Shown here one piece after another: positions 25,302 through 33,660 of a stretch of 35,265 bases of DNA. How positions within the stretch are numbered: the first letter of the stretch is position 1; each line of letters begins with the position of its first letter. The notes beneath the pieces are model-generated. The model was not told where the DNA came from and did not search any database. It saw nothing but the letters and a program-made list of their open reading frames with translations. A program made the position numbers and the translations under genes. Source of the DNA: an uncultured Christensenella sp. (GTDB taxonomy: Bacteria; Bacillota; Clostridia; Christensenellales; UBA3700); contig CAJTZR010000006.1 in the NCBI GenBank assembly GCA_910584035.1, positions 1 through 35,265 of the forward strand. The letters are read 5' to 3'.

Positions 25302-26861
25302 ATGAAAATCATTCCAGAACTGAAAAGTTTTACAAAACAAAATAAACTTATTGAATTTAAAAAAATCTATATAACTGGTGAGGTTACAGATTACACCAAA
25401 AACGAATTACTTGAGTTTGTAAGTAACTGTACAAGTTTTGGAATAGGTCAAACTGGATATGAAATTGCATTTGAAAAAAGCAATGATATTCATAACAATG
25501 AATGGTATTTTATTGACATTAAAATTGATAAAATGGTTGTGTCATATGTTACTGATGAGGGGAGCTATAGAGCAATTCAAACAATTAAGCAACTTTTATC
25601 TCAAAAAATGTATGTTGCAACAATAGAGGACGAACCAGCAAATTCTTTTAGAAGCTTTATGTTAGATGTTGGTAGATATTTTTATAATGTGAATGAATTA
25701 AAAACTATTATTGATTATATAAGCTTATTTAAATTTAATTATTTGCATTTGCATTTAACAGAGGACCAAGGTTGGCGATTTGAATCCAAAAAATATCCTT
25801 TACTTACACAAATTGGCAGTAAACGTAGTCACACTAATTTTTTTGGCAGAGCAGAAAAAGGCTTTTATACTCAAGAGGAACTTAAAGATATTGTTGAGTA
25901 TTGTCATAAAAAATTTATTAAAGTTATACCTGAAATAGATATACCAGGACATACAATGTCAGCTTTAGCTTGCTATCCAGAACTTTCTTGTTTTGATAGA
26001 AAACTTAAAGTTGCTACACATTGGGGTGTTAAGTTTGATATTATGTGTGCTGGTAAAGATTTTACTTATGAATTTTGCAAAGATATAATTGACGAGTTGT
26101 GTGAGATTTTCACTGACGAATATATTCATATAGGTGGTGATGAAGCACCTAAAAAGCGTTGGGAGCTATGTGAACATTGTAATCAAAAGCTTGCAGAACT
26201 AGGACTAAAAAATATGGAACAAATGCAACTTGCTTTTTCAAATTATATGGCTGACTATATTTTGTCTAAAGGGAAGCAAGTTATTATGTGGTATATTGCA
26301 CCAGACGAAAGCAATCTAATTACTTTGAATGAAAATGTAATTTTGCAATTTTGGGGACGCAGTACTGATACAGATTTTCAAAATGTTGTTAAAAGCGGTA
26401 GAAAGGTTATTACATCAAATAGCAGTGCATACTATATTGATTTGCCTTATGGCTATATTCCGTTAACTAATTCCTATAACTGCCAAGGCGTAACTGGAAT
26501 TGAGGATACAAATATGCTTTATGGTTACGAAACTTGTCTTTGGACAGAATATGTAGAGGATATGGATAAAGTAAAATTTAATACTTTTCCAAGATTGCTT
26601 GCCATTAGCGATATATTTTGGGGTGGTGAAAACAAAAGAGATTATGCTAAATTTTTAGATAAACTGCCATTGTTTAAAGAGTATTTAGCAAAGTTTGATA
26701 TAAAAATGCCAAGAAAAGGTGTTTACAATCCTAATTGTGTACGCAAATTCTTTTCAAAATTATGGTTTGAGAAAAGGCAATTAGTATGGCAAGGTCTGTA
26801 TTTGAATGTAGATAATTTGCTTTTAAAAAGAAAAATTAAAAAACAAAAGCAAAATAAGTGA
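25302..26861 (+). CDS. Beta-N-acetylhexosaminidase, glycoside hydrolase family 20
   Basis: A 519-residue enzyme without a signal peptide, so it probably acts on imported N-acetylglucosamine-containing oligosaccharides. Residues 1-110 form the GH20b-like alpha/beta domain (WYFIDIK, SYRAIQTIKQLL). The catalytic barrel begins at about 116 (FRSFMLDVGRYF), with NYLHLHLTEDQGWRFE, IPEIDIPGHTMSAL (209-222) and the catalytic pair D280-E281 in HIGGDEAPKKRW. The Asp positions the substrate acetamido group and the Glu is the acid. WTEYVEDMDKVKF and DIFWGG near the end are typical sugar-binding motifs. The length is normal. It is a single gene with a very strong promoter, in a window that also carries GH31 and a dockerin protein. 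Confidence 0.92.
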   Translation: MKIIPELKSFTKQNKLIEFKKIYITGEVTDYTKNELLEFVSNCTSFGIGQTGYEIAFEKSNDIHNNEWYFIDIKIDKMVVSYVTDEGSYRAIQTIKQLLSQKMYVATIEDEPANSFRSFMLDVGRYFYNVNELKTIIDYISLFKFNYLHLHLTEDQGWRFESKKYPLLTQIGSKRSHTNFFGRAEKGFYTQEELKDIVEYCHKKFIKVIPEIDIPGHTMSALACYPELSCFDRKLKVATHWGVKFDIMCAGKDFTYEFCKDIIDELCEIFTDEYIHIGGDEAPKKRWELCEHCNQKLAELGLKNMEQMQLAFSNYMADYILSKGKQVIMWYIAPDESNLITLNENVILQFWGRSTDTDFQNVVKSGRKVITSNSSAYYIDLPYGYIPLTNSYNCQGVTGIEDTNMLYGYETCLWTEYVEDMDKVKFNTFPRLLAISDIFWGGENKRDYAKFLDKLPLFKEYLAKFDIKMPRKGVYNPNCVRKFFSKLWFEKRQLVWQGLYLNVDNLLLKRKIKKQKQNK

Positions 26862-27256
26862 CAAATTTTGTTTGAGTTAAATATACTAATTAAGGATGTT
26901 GTTTGAATTAAAATAATTTTGTTAGTAAATTTATTATAAAAAAAATAATATTTGTAATTATAGTAATTAAAACTTTAAGCTCAAATGTAATTATAAATTG
27001 AAAGCGATGAAAATTAAACAAAATTTATTTTGTTAAATTATTAGTTAATTAAACTTTGAAAAATTGTATTTTTTAATTGGTTTGTAGTTTGATAATAGTT
27101 GTAATGTTTATAATTATTAATAAATAGTATAGTTATTTAGGTAAAATTTTTATAGTTTGACTAACAAATGTTGGTTATCTTTTGCAAGTATAAATTTAGC
27201 TTGAGTATAATTGCTATTTATAATTGGTTAAAAATGCATTAATTAATAATAGTAAA

Positions 27257-27285
27257 TTGTCAAGTATAATAATTAGTTTTATAAT
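27257..27285 (+). promoter_or_regulatory. Promoter of the SLOG-like gene
   Basis: TTGTCA (27257-27262), a 17-base spacer and TATAAT (27280-27285), giving a leader of about 75 bases. Confidence 0.65.
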
Positions 27286-27327
27286 ATAATATTAAATTTT
27301 TAATAATATAACAGAATAATTATATAA

Positions 27328-27355
27328 TTGCCAAGGTATCTTGGCAAAATTTTTA
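27328..27355 (+). promoter_or_regulatory. Leader hairpin resembling an attenuator
   Basis: TTGCCAAG and CTTGGCAA pair perfectly around GTAT, then AATTTTT, then the GGGGGG ribosome binding site. A terminator-like structure inside the leader, between promoter and start codon. Confidence 0.45.
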
Positions 27356-27365
27356 GGGGGGTAGT

Positions 27366-27950
27366 ATGAATAGACGAAAAATTGTAGCTATTTGTGGTGA
27401 TGCCATTGTTAAGGAAGATTCAGAAAAATATAAAATTGCTTTTGAGATTGGCAAAGCACTAATAGATAATGGGTATAGATTGCAAACTGGTGGTTTAGGT
27501 GGCGTAATGACTGCTGCGTGTAAAGGTGCAAAATCATCAAGCAAGTATAAAGACGGAGATATTATTGCATTAGTGCCGTCTTTTGATGTGAATGAGGTTA
27601 ATGAGTTTGCAGATATTGTTATTCCTACAGGTCTTGATGTTATGCGTAATGCATTGGTTGCAAATGCTAGTGCAGTTGTTGCTATTGGTGGCGGTGCTGG
27701 GACTTTGTCAGAAATTGCATTTGCGTGGACTTTTGGTAGACTAATAGTTGGTGTTAGCAACGTTGAGGGATGGAGTAGTAAACTTGCAGGTAGTAAAGTA
27801 GATTCAAGAATTCGTTATCCAGAAATTGAGGGAGATATGGTTTATCCAGCAAGTACAGCTATAGAAGCTATAAATATTATAAATGAGAATATTGATAAAT
27901 ATCATAAGCGTCATAAAGGAATAGTTTTTGAGGACGGCATTAGAAAATAA
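27366..27950 (+). CDS. SLOG-superfamily protein (TIGR00725 / LOG-like)
   Basis: A 194-residue Rossmann-like cytoplasmic protein. VAICGDAIVKED opens it, QTGGLGGVMTAACKGA (about 38-53) is the nucleotide-binding glycine-rich loop, and IGGGAGTLSEIAFAW (about 102-116) is the second signature of the SLOG/lysine-decarboxylase-like and molybdenum-cofactor-carrier-like families. The exact LOG motif PGGxGTxxE is changed to GGGAGTLSE, which points to the TIGR00725 branch rather than cytokinin-type phosphoribohydrolase. The ligand is unknown, probably a nucleotide or nucleotide derivative. A G-rich ribosome binding site (GGGGGG) precedes the ATG. It is a single gene. Confidence 0.8.
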   Translation: MNRRKIVAICGDAIVKEDSEKYKIAFEIGKALIDNGYRLQTGGLGGVMTAACKGAKSSSKYKDGDIIALVPSFDVNEVNEFADIVIPTGLDVMRNALVANASAVVAIGGGAGTLSEIAFAWTFGRLIVGVSNVEGWSSKLAGSKVDSRIRYPEIEGDMVYPASTAIEAINIINENIDKYHKRHKGIVFEDGIRK

Positions 27951-28273
27951 TAAAAGCTTGCAAACTTATTAATTTTTCTTTTAAATTGTGGATAAGGTAA
28001 AAATTGCTTTATTAGCACAAATTACATTTATAAATAAATTACAAAGTTTTTCATTAACACCCAAAAATATTGCATTGTTTGTTAACTGGTACAATAATAA
28101 TAGGTTTTAATGTAGTGTAGTTAATTTATCATTGAGCAAGTCACCATTTATGAATGGTTTTTAATATAAAAATTAAAAAACTATTTTGTATAAAGTTGGT
28201 GTATTTTCATAAAAAATGAATAAATTTTTAATTATTAGCAATAATAAAATTAAACTAATTTTTGAGGTGTAAT
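27951..28273. other. Intergenic spacer, 323 bases
   Basis: AT-rich, with a small hairpin ACCATT/AATGGT followed by T at 28143-28162 that could be a weak terminator for the SLOG-like gene. A TACAAT at 28090-28095 has no well-spaced -35. No gene is seen. Confidence 0.5.
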
Positions 28274-28432
28274 ATGTATAAATGTAACTTATGTGGTTGG
28301 GAATATAATGAGCAAGAAGGCTGTAGCGACTGTCAAATAGCTAGTGGTACTCAATGGGATGATATTCCAGACGATTTTGTATGTCCATTATGCGGTGCAA
28401 GTAAATCTATGTTTGCTTATGTTGCTGAATAA
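28274..28432 (+). CDS. Rubredoxin
   Basis: A 52-residue protein too short for many gene finders, with GAGGTG four bases before the ATG. It reads MYKCNLCGWEYNEQEG at the start and VCPLCGASKSMF near the end: C4-x2-C7-G and C37-x2-C40-G are the four iron ligands of rubredoxin, and Y11 and W28 (core aromatics), DDIPDDFVCP and the GASK close fit the family. It carries single electrons in the cytoplasm of anaerobes, often to oxygen- or peroxide-detoxifying enzymes. Oddity: two extra cysteines, C17 and C20, occur in the loop that normally reads DPxxG. No partner gene lies next to it. A strong terminator follows. Confidence 0.92.
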   Translation: MYKCNLCGWEYNEQEGCSDCQIASGTQWDDIPDDFVCPLCGASKSMFAYVAE

Positions 28433-28554
28433 TATTTAAAAGTAATATTGTTTAACAATACAATTTTATTAATGCTTAATGTTACAATTGTTAATATCTA
28501 ATAAGATATGTTAATAAATTAGCCAATTGTTTAAAGGACAAATAAAAATGCGAT

Positions 28555-28586
28555 AAAAACAACTACGCTTTGCGTGGTTGTTTTTT
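28555..28586 (+). terminator. Rho-independent terminator of the rubredoxin gene
   Basis: A 14-base-pair stem with one G-T pair (left arm 28555-28568, loop TTT, right arm 28572-28585) ending in a T run. Confidence 0.85.
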
Positions 28587-28650
28587 GAAATGTTTGTAAT
28601 AAACTTGATTAATATTTTTTGTCTTATAATAAAATTAACAGACGTATTAA

Positions 28651-28683
28651 AGTAAAAAGTTCGATGGGTGTACATCGAACTTT
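28651..28683 (-). terminator. Rho-independent terminator of bioY
   Basis: AAAGTTCGATG (28656-28666) and CATCGAACTTT (28673-28683) form an 11-base-pair stem; on the minus strand a T run follows. It lies about 100 bases beyond the bioY stop. Confidence 0.75.
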
Positions 28684-28781
28684 AATAAAATTGTTTAAAC
28701 TAAATTAGAATAAAAAAGTAGGTGAAAATCGATATTAAATTTAATTTGCAATTACTCGAAGGTCTATTAATTGTGCTTTAG

Positions 28782-29633
28782 TTAAACAATATTATCTTTT
28801 GTAATGTTGCTTTCGCAATTATTAAATTCCGTTGCCATAGTGGAGCAATTATTTTCATTAATACTAGCTTGAATATTATTTCCATTAATGCTATCTGGAG
28901 TACTACTTTCAGCTAATGGTGAATTTTCTGTTTGTTGTGAGGTGAAACTCTCTAATTCATTTTGAGGAATAAATTTTTGTCCGTCATTAGCCTTTAATTT
29001 TTCAAATTGTTGTTCTGCCTCGAACTTTGCAATATCTTCATCTGATGCTACTTGATAAATTGTTTTATCCAGAATTGGTTTTAGTTTTAATGCTGCATAG
29101 CTCGCTACAAATGTGAATAATAAGTCAGATGGCATAAAGATTAAAAACAATGAAATAAAAATTGTATATGCTGTAACAGACTTGCCAAAGTAAAAGGTTT
29201 GAATAAAGTAAAAATAAATCATTCCACTAACGTAAGTAATCAAAAGATTAACTGTATTGCCAGTTAGATATGCCCAATAACTTTTCTTTTTGAACATTTT
29301 AATGATTAATGCACCAACTATTGTTCCAATAAAAAAGCCAATTAGATAACCAAAAGTTGGTTGCAATACATACATAAATCCACCGCCTTTTGTGAATACT
29401 GGTATGCCTACAAGCCCCATAAATATGTAAAGTGCTATTGTAATTCCTCCCCATAATGGTCCCATCATTGATGAGGTTAGTTGTACGAAAAATGTTTGCA
29501 TAGTAAAAGATACTAGCGGTGTTGGTATTTCAATAAACGCACCTGCTATTACCAAACTGGTGAATACGCCAGTTAATGCAAGCATTATTGTTTTGCCACG
29601 TCTTGTAAGATTACTTTTGGGTAAATGTAGCAT
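28782..29633 (-). CDS. bioY: Biotin transporter BioY with long low-complexity C-terminal tail
   Basis: The S (substrate-capture) component of the biotin ECF transporter. Residues 10-195 hold about six membrane helices with BioY signatures: GAFIEIPTPLVSFTMQTFFVQL (27-48), GLVGIPVF followed by the GGG stretch, and PTFGYLIGF. The membrane part is complete. A hydrophilic, Ser/Asn/Gln/Glu-rich tail of about 85 residues follows (NELESFTSQQTENSP and similar), absent from usual BioY proteins of about 190 residues, and predicted to be disordered in the cytoplasm. AGGAGG precedes the ATG. A BirA-type operator overlaps the promoter, so expression should fall when biotin is plentiful, which independently supports the biotin assignment. 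The energising EcfA/EcfT genes are not in the window. Confidence 0.9.
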   Translation of the reverse strand: MLHLPKSNLTRRGKTIMLALTGVFTSLVIAGAFIEIPTPLVSFTMQTFFVQLTSSMMGPLWGGITIALYIFMGLVGIPVFTKGGGFMYVLQPTFGYLIGFFIGTIVGALIIKMFKKKSYWAYLTGNTVNLLITYVSGMIYFYFIQTFYFGKSVTAYTIFISLFLIFMPSDLLFTFVASYAALKLKPILDKTIYQVASDEDIAKFEAEQQFEKLKANDGQKFIPQNELESFTSQQTENSPLAESSTPDSINGNNIQASINENNCSTMATEFNNCESNITKDNIV

Positions 29634-29663
29634 TTTGTGCCTCCTATGTATGTATTTTTGTAA

Positions 29664-29699
29664 TTATGTTAACCAAATTACTTTATTAGGTTAACATAA
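29664..29699 (-). promoter_or_regulatory. BirA (biotin repressor) operator
   Basis: TTATGTTAACC (29664-29674) and GGTTAACATAA (29689-29699) form a perfect 11-base inverted repeat with a 14-base spacer. TGTTAACC-N14-GGTTAACA is the known BirA box of Gram-positive bacteria. It lies directly ahead of bioY. Confidence 0.9.
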
Positions 29700-29716
29700 A
29701 GTTGGCTTCTTGTCAA
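29688..29716 (-). promoter_or_regulatory. Probable bioY promoter, overlapped by the BirA box
   Basis: On the minus strand a perfect TTGACA (29711-29716), 17 bases, then TAACCT, a poor -10 that lies inside the operator arm. Confidence 0.5.
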
Positions 29717-29762
29717 TTGTTTTTTTGCATATTTTGTAAAATATTTTTGATGAAAATTAAAC

Positions 29763-29792
29763 TTGACTTGACTGAGGAATTTGTGGTAAAAT
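29763..29792 (+). promoter_or_regulatory. Promoter of the membrane protein-rsmI unit
   Basis: TTGACT (29763-29768), an 18-base spacer and TAAAAT (29787-29792), 16 bases before the ATG. Confidence 0.5.
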
Positions 29793-29808
29793 TGATTAGA
29801 GGTAAAAA

Positions 29809-30363
29809 ATGAGAATTTTGTTTATTATATTAATAATTTTTAGTATACTATTTTTTATTGCAAAATGGATAGTTAGCTTTTTATGGATAAAGAAAAAAGA
29901 AAGTTATTATAACAATTTTGTTATAAAATGCTTAAATGATAGCAGTAATATAGTTAATATAATTTTGCTTTATTGCTTGTCATTGAGTTTGTATTTAGCA
30001 GGTGATTATACTATTAAAGAATGTAATTTTACCTTGATTGTTTTAATTGTAATAATAGCGTTGTATTTAGGAGAAAAAGTTTATTATCATATCAAAAATC
30101 GACATTATTTTTATATTCAATCAAATATTTATGATTTACGTAGCTTGGTTAGCAAGGTGGAATTTAGCCAAGTTTTAATGCAAAAGGATAAAGAAAATTT
30201 TGTACTATTGGATAGGGAAAAGTTTGAGCAATTACTTAAAGACGAAGAAACGGCAGATACTAAAAAATTGTTTAAAGATAAGTTAATAAAAATTTGTCTA
30301 GTAAACGGAATATGGATACTTGTCGCTATTAGTATATTGTTGCTTGGAATACTTAGGGGGTAA
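29809..30363 (+). CDS. Membrane protein of unknown function
   Basis: A 184-residue protein with about four hydrophobic helices: residues 4-28, about 50-68, about 76-94 and about 162-182. Between the third and fourth there is a charged, probably cytoplasmic, domain of 65 residues (YDLRSLVSKVEFSQVL, LDREKFEQLLKDEET) that looks helical. I do not recognise the family. AGAGGT precedes the ATG. It ends one base before the rsmI start codon, and the rsmI ribosome binding site (AGGGGG) lies inside its last codons, so the two are co-transcribed and translation is probably linked. No functional link to ribosome modification can be read from the sequence. Confidence 0.8.
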   Translation: MRILFIILIIFSILFFIAKWIVSFLWIKKKESYYNNFVIKCLNDSSNIVNIILLYCLSLSLYLAGDYTIKECNFTLIVLIVIIALYLGEKVYYHIKNRHYFYIQSNIYDLRSLVSKVEFSQVLMQKDKENFVLLDREKFEQLLKDEETADTKKLFKDKLIKICLVNGIWILVAISILLLGILRG

Positions 30364-30364
30364 T

Positions 30365-31180
30365 ATGGCTGGCAAACTTTTTATAGTGGGAACGCCAATT
30401 GGCAATATGGGGGATATAACTTTAAGAGCGATTGAGACTCTTAAGTCTGTTGATATGATTGCTTGTGAGGATACTAGGCACAGCAGTATTTTGCTTAATA
30501 AGCTAGATATTAAAAAGCCACTTATTAGCTATTATTTACATAAAGAAAGAAGCAGTGGGGAAAAGATAATTCAGCTTTTGCAAGAGGGGAAAGATATTGC
30601 TTTGATTACTGATGCTGGTATGCCTTGCATTTCCGACCCTGGGGCAATGTTAGTGCAAATGGCAGATGAGTATGGTGTGGAATATTCTGTTGTTCCAGGG
30701 GCAACAGCAGTTACGAGTGCTATGGCATTGTCAGGCATAACTAGGCGAGGTTTTTGTTTTTTAGGATTTTTGCCAGAAAAAAATATTGATAAGGAAAATT
30801 TGATTACACCTTATAAAAATATTGATATACAACTTGTATTTTATTGTTCACCACACAATATTAATGACGATTTAACATTTCTACATAAAGTACTTGGCGA
30901 GCGTAATGTCGTTGTTGTAAAAGAGATTACAAAAATGTACGAAAGGGTAGAAAAAGGAGTACTTGGTAATTTCCAAATTGACGAACCACGTGGGGAATAT
31001 GTAGTTATAGTTGAGGGAAAAGACTATAAAAGTGATTTGTGTGAGCTTTCTATTGAGGAACATTTGCAAATTAATATAGATAAAGGATTGACAAAAAAAG
31101 AAGCAATCAAAGTGACTGCTACAGAGCGTGGCGTTCCAAAAGATGTGGTATATAAAATTGCCTTAAATTTGAATAGCTAA
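30365..31180 (+). CDS. rsmI: 16S rRNA (cytidine1402-2'-O)-methyltransferase
   Basis: A 271-residue tetrapyrrole-methylase-fold enzyme that methylates the ribose of C1402 in the decoding centre of 16S rRNA using S-adenosylmethionine. Start chosen at the ATG at 30365 after AGGGGG; an in-frame upstream start would add 15 residues and overlap the preceding gene. Motifs: LFIVGTPIGNMGDITLRA (5-22), ACEDTRHSS, LITDAGMPCISDPG, VVPGATAVTSA, then FLGFLPEK and VKEITKMYE with the C-terminal helical domain (LTKKEAIKVTATERGVPKDVVY). All are in RsmI order and the length is standard. No clear terminator follows it. Confidence 0.96.
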   Translation: MAGKLFIVGTPIGNMGDITLRAIETLKSVDMIACEDTRHSSILLNKLDIKKPLISYYLHKERSSGEKIIQLLQEGKDIALITDAGMPCISDPGAMLVQMADEYGVEYSVVPGATAVTSAMALSGITRRGFCFLGFLPEKNIDKENLITPYKNIDIQLVFYCSPHNINDDLTFLHKVLGERNVVVVKEITKMYERVEKGVLGNFQIDEPRGEYVVIVEGKDYKSDLCELSIEEHLQINIDKGLTKKEAIKVTATERGVPKDVVYKIALNLNS

Positions 31181-31482
31181 GCATAAAAAGCTAATAATTT
31201 TTGTTATATGAGTATTTTTCTGACATTGCTTGTTTTTTGTTAATTTATTTTAATGCTATAAAATTTTCTTTTATACTTTTTCATACTTTTATGTAGATAA
31301 TGATTTCCACAGCTAGTATGAGCGATAAAAGTGCTTTGACGATAAAAGAGTAATGGCAAGAGCAATTCCAAAAACTTTCTCTACCATAATAAATGATTAC
31401 ACTGAAAGATATTGGAATAAGTGTTATGCTTAAAAATATTTGCAAGTGCAAATAGCCTTAATTTTAAAAGCAACTTTAAAAA
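31181..31482. other. Intergenic spacer between convergent genes, 302 bases
   Basis: Slightly less AT-rich than other spacers in its centre (31300-31430) and containing a repeated GATAAAAG, but no frame with a start and ribosome binding site that I would call a gene. Confidence 0.45.
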
Positions 31483-32046
31483 TTAGTTATTGATATTTCT
31501 TAAAATATAGTCGTGGTCTTGCATACATTTAAATAGGCTTTTCGCTTTAATTGATAATTGTTCGTTTTGTGTATTGTTTCTCTGGTCGTTACTTTGTTCG
31601 TTATTGCTTGAATTTAGAGCATTGTTGACAGAACTATCACACTGCATATTGTTGGGAGTATTTGACCTATTAACGTTTGAATCATTTACTTTGTTATAAT
31701 TATTGCTATTTAAACTGCTTTGCTTTGATTTGTTTTCGCTTTCAGTAGTGCCTTTGGTTTTTGGCATAAACTGACTAAAATAATCTTCAGTTTGCGGGTA
31801 GTGTAATGGCGGTTCAAAATCATTTTGAGTTGTCTTGGAATTGGCAGTATTGTTATCTGCTGGAGAGTTTGTTTGTTGATTAGACATATTAGTATTGTCA
31901 AAAGATTCTATATTTGACGGATTTGTGGTGTTTTGAGTAAAATTCAAATTATCGTCACTCGTATTTGTAAAATTTGGCGTTGTATTTTGTGCGAAAATGT
32001 TCGGACAATGGGTAAAAAAGCCGTTAAATGCGGAAAATTTCTTCAT
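31483..32046 (-). CDS. Asparagine-rich low-complexity protein
   Basis: A 187-residue protein in which 41 residues (22 percent) are Asn and most others are Ser, Thr, Gln or Asp. AAGGTG lies five bases before the ATG, arguing for real translation. Three less biased islands break the repeats: the start (KKFSAFNGFFTHCPNIFA), the middle (DFEPPLHYPQTEDYFSQFMP, about 76-95) and the last 25 residues (LSIKAKSLFKCMQDHDYILRNI), which may form a helix. There is no convincing signal peptide or membrane helix. I do not recognise a family. It may be a disordered scaffold or adhesin-like protein; the islands would be where any conserved function lies. It is divergent from the DUF5050-like lipoprotein. Confidence 0.65.
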   Translation of the reverse strand: MKKFSAFNGFFTHCPNIFAQNTTPNFTNTSDDNLNFTQNTTNPSNIESFDNTNMSNQQTNSPADNNTANSKTTQNDFEPPLHYPQTEDYFSQFMPKTKGTTESENKSKQSSLNSNNYNKVNDSNVNRSNTPNNMQCDSSVNNALNSSNNEQSNDQRNNTQNEQLSIKAKSLFKCMQDHDYILRNINN

Positions 32047-32093
32047 AATTGCACCTTTTTTTTAAAAATATTTAATTATTTACTTGTAAAGTA

Positions 32094-32122
32094 TTGATTT
32101 ATTTTTATATTTATATTATACT
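32094..32122 (+). promoter_or_regulatory. Promoter of the DUF5050-like lipoprotein
   Basis: TTGATT (32094-32099), a 17-base spacer and TATACT (32117-32122), with a leader of about 75 bases. Confidence 0.6.
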
Positions 32123-32202
32123 AGTAAATGTAATTTAATATGACGGATAGTCTATCAAAATAAAAGATACAGCATTTTGCTTAATTATTGTAGGAGAATG
32201 TT

Positions 32203-33660
32203 ATGAAAAAAAACATTAAATTTATATTAATAACACTTTTGTTAGTGGCTATATTAAGTGTGGCTTTGGTTGGTTGTGCTAAAAAGCCTAATCTTACTGG
32301 TGGTATGCCAGAGGCAACAACATATAATAACAATAGTTTAGTAGTTACTCAAGGTGACTATGTTTACTTTGTTAATGGTAAGATAAGTGTTGACGATATT
32401 GCTACTAAAAAAGATAATAAATATGGCAATGTTGTAAAAAGTGCAATATATAGAGCTAGAAAGGACGGAAGCGATGTACAAGTGCTAGTTCCTCAAGTTG
32501 CTATGGATAGCAATAACTCTAATGGTATTACTGTTATTGGTAAGTATGTATACTTTACATCTCCATCTACTGCAACTGGCAAAGATGGTAGTTTATTAAA
32601 AACAAATACAGATTTTTACAGAGTTGAGATTACTGGTAAGAATTTGAAAAAATTGACTACTTTAGAAGGTAATACAAACCAATATAAATTTACAGAGCAA
32701 GGCTTAATTTATTTAGAAAGTAGTAATTTGATTCACTTATCATACAAGGGTAAGAAAACTACTATCGCAGAGGGTGTGAGCAATAGTTATTTCCCAGTAA
32801 CAACAACTGTAAAACCAGGTGAGGCAGACCCAACTATGGCAGTATACTATACTGAATCACCAGAGGAAAATGACGGCGACCCTTATAATATTATCAAATG
32901 CGTAACTGCAAGCGGTGAGACTAAAGAGATTTTGAGTGGTAAAGAAGGTGCTTTCAACTATTCTATTAAGAGTGTAGAGAGTGAGGGCGATAACGCAACT
33001 ATTTACTACGAAAAGACTGAATACGATAATGGACAAAACACAAACTTAGGTTTATTTGGTTTTAAGGTTAATAAAGAATTTACAAAGTCAGCAGATGAAA
33101 AACAATTTGCAAATTCTGGTGCAACAGTAAGATACATTAATTATGGTGAAGGCTTATATGTATTTGCTGATAATGAGATGTATATCCCAGTAATTGAAAA
33201 TGGTATTGCAAAGAAAGGTGACATAGTTTACTCTTTGCGTAAATCTGACAGCTCATCTGTTGCTGCAACTGATATCTTAACAATTAGACAAGAGGGCGAC
33301 AAAAAAGTAATGTATTTCTTTGATTCAAACTCTTTGTTAAAAGTTGAGTTTAAGGAAAAAGATGGTATTAAGGACTCTATTTTAGATATTGCTAAAGAAT
33401 TAATTGAGGCAAATATCGTAACTGATTATGTTAAACCAATACTTGATGGTGATAAATTCTATTATATCAATAGTGCATATTACAATTATATGTATGTAGT
33501 AGATTTTAGTTCTGAAGACGTTAAACATACTTTGTTTGGTACTCGTACTGATGCAGACAAGACAGCTTATATTCAATATGTAAAAGGCTTGGACGAAGAT
33601 AATAGAGCAGACCACGATAAACTGATTAAGGAAGATTTACCAGCTACAGATTTTGAATAA
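32203..33660 (+). CDS. Lipoprotein with DUF5050-like beta-propeller repeats
   Basis: A 485-residue exported lipoprotein: signal peptide with the lipobox LVGC (C25), almost the same leader as the 8242 protein. The mature part has repeated blades of the form GDYVYFVNG ... IYRARKDGSDVQVL (about 50-95), GKYVYFTSP ... FYRVEITGKNLKKL (about 118-150) and GLIYLESSNLIHLSYKGK, in which a Tyr-x-Tyr-Phe strand is followed by a D/G-x-S/N turn. This is the pattern of DUF5050 / LRP1-like propeller proteins frequent in Clostridia. The function is unknown, probably ligand binding at the cell surface. AGGAGA precedes the ATG. A terminator follows 12 bases after the stop. Confidence 0.75.
   Translation: MKKNIKFILITLLLVAILSVALVGCAKKPNLTGGMPEATTYNNNSLVVTQGDYVYFVNGKISVDDIATKKDNKYGNVVKSAIYRARKDGSDVQVLVPQVAMDSNNSNGITVIGKYVYFTSPSTATGKDGSLLKTNTDFYRVEITGKNLKKLTTLEGNTNQYKFTEQGLIYLESSNLIHLSYKGKKTTIAEGVSNSYFPVTTTVKPGEADPTMAVYYTESPEENDGDPYNIIKCVTASGETKEILSGKEGAFNYSIKSVESEGDNATIYYEKTEYDNGQNTNLGLFGFKVNKEFTKSADEKQFANSGATVRYINYGEGLYVFADNEMYIPVIENGIAKKGDIVYSLRKSDSSSVAATDILTIRQEGDKKVMYFFDSNSLLKVEFKEKDGIKDSILDIAKELIEANIVTDYVKPILDGDKFYYINSAYYNYMYVVDFSSEDVKHTLFGTRTDADKTAYIQYVKGLDEDNRADHDKLIKEDLPATDFE

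Larger units (their letters stand above)
26862..27365. other. Intergenic spacer, 504 bases, extremely AT-rich
   Basis: Only the promoter (27257-27285) and leader hairpin (27328-27355) of the next gene stand out. No terminator is clear behind the GH20 gene. Confidence 0.6.
28433..28781. other. Intergenic spacer between convergent genes, 349 bases
   Basis: Contains two terminators, one for each strand (28555-28586 and 28651-28683), and a variant of the intergenic motif at 28723-28739 (GAAAATCGATATTAAA). Nothing else is supported. Confidence 0.6.

Noticed and set aside
29664..29699. Inverted repeat ahead of bioY as a terminator of a plus-strand gene
   Set aside because: The 14-base spacer, lack of a T run and exact match to the BirA box argue for an operator.
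31353..31433. A 26-codon ATG frame in the spacer after rsmI
   Set aside because: No convincing ribosome binding site, upstream stop close by, and no recognisable sequence; not enough for a gene.
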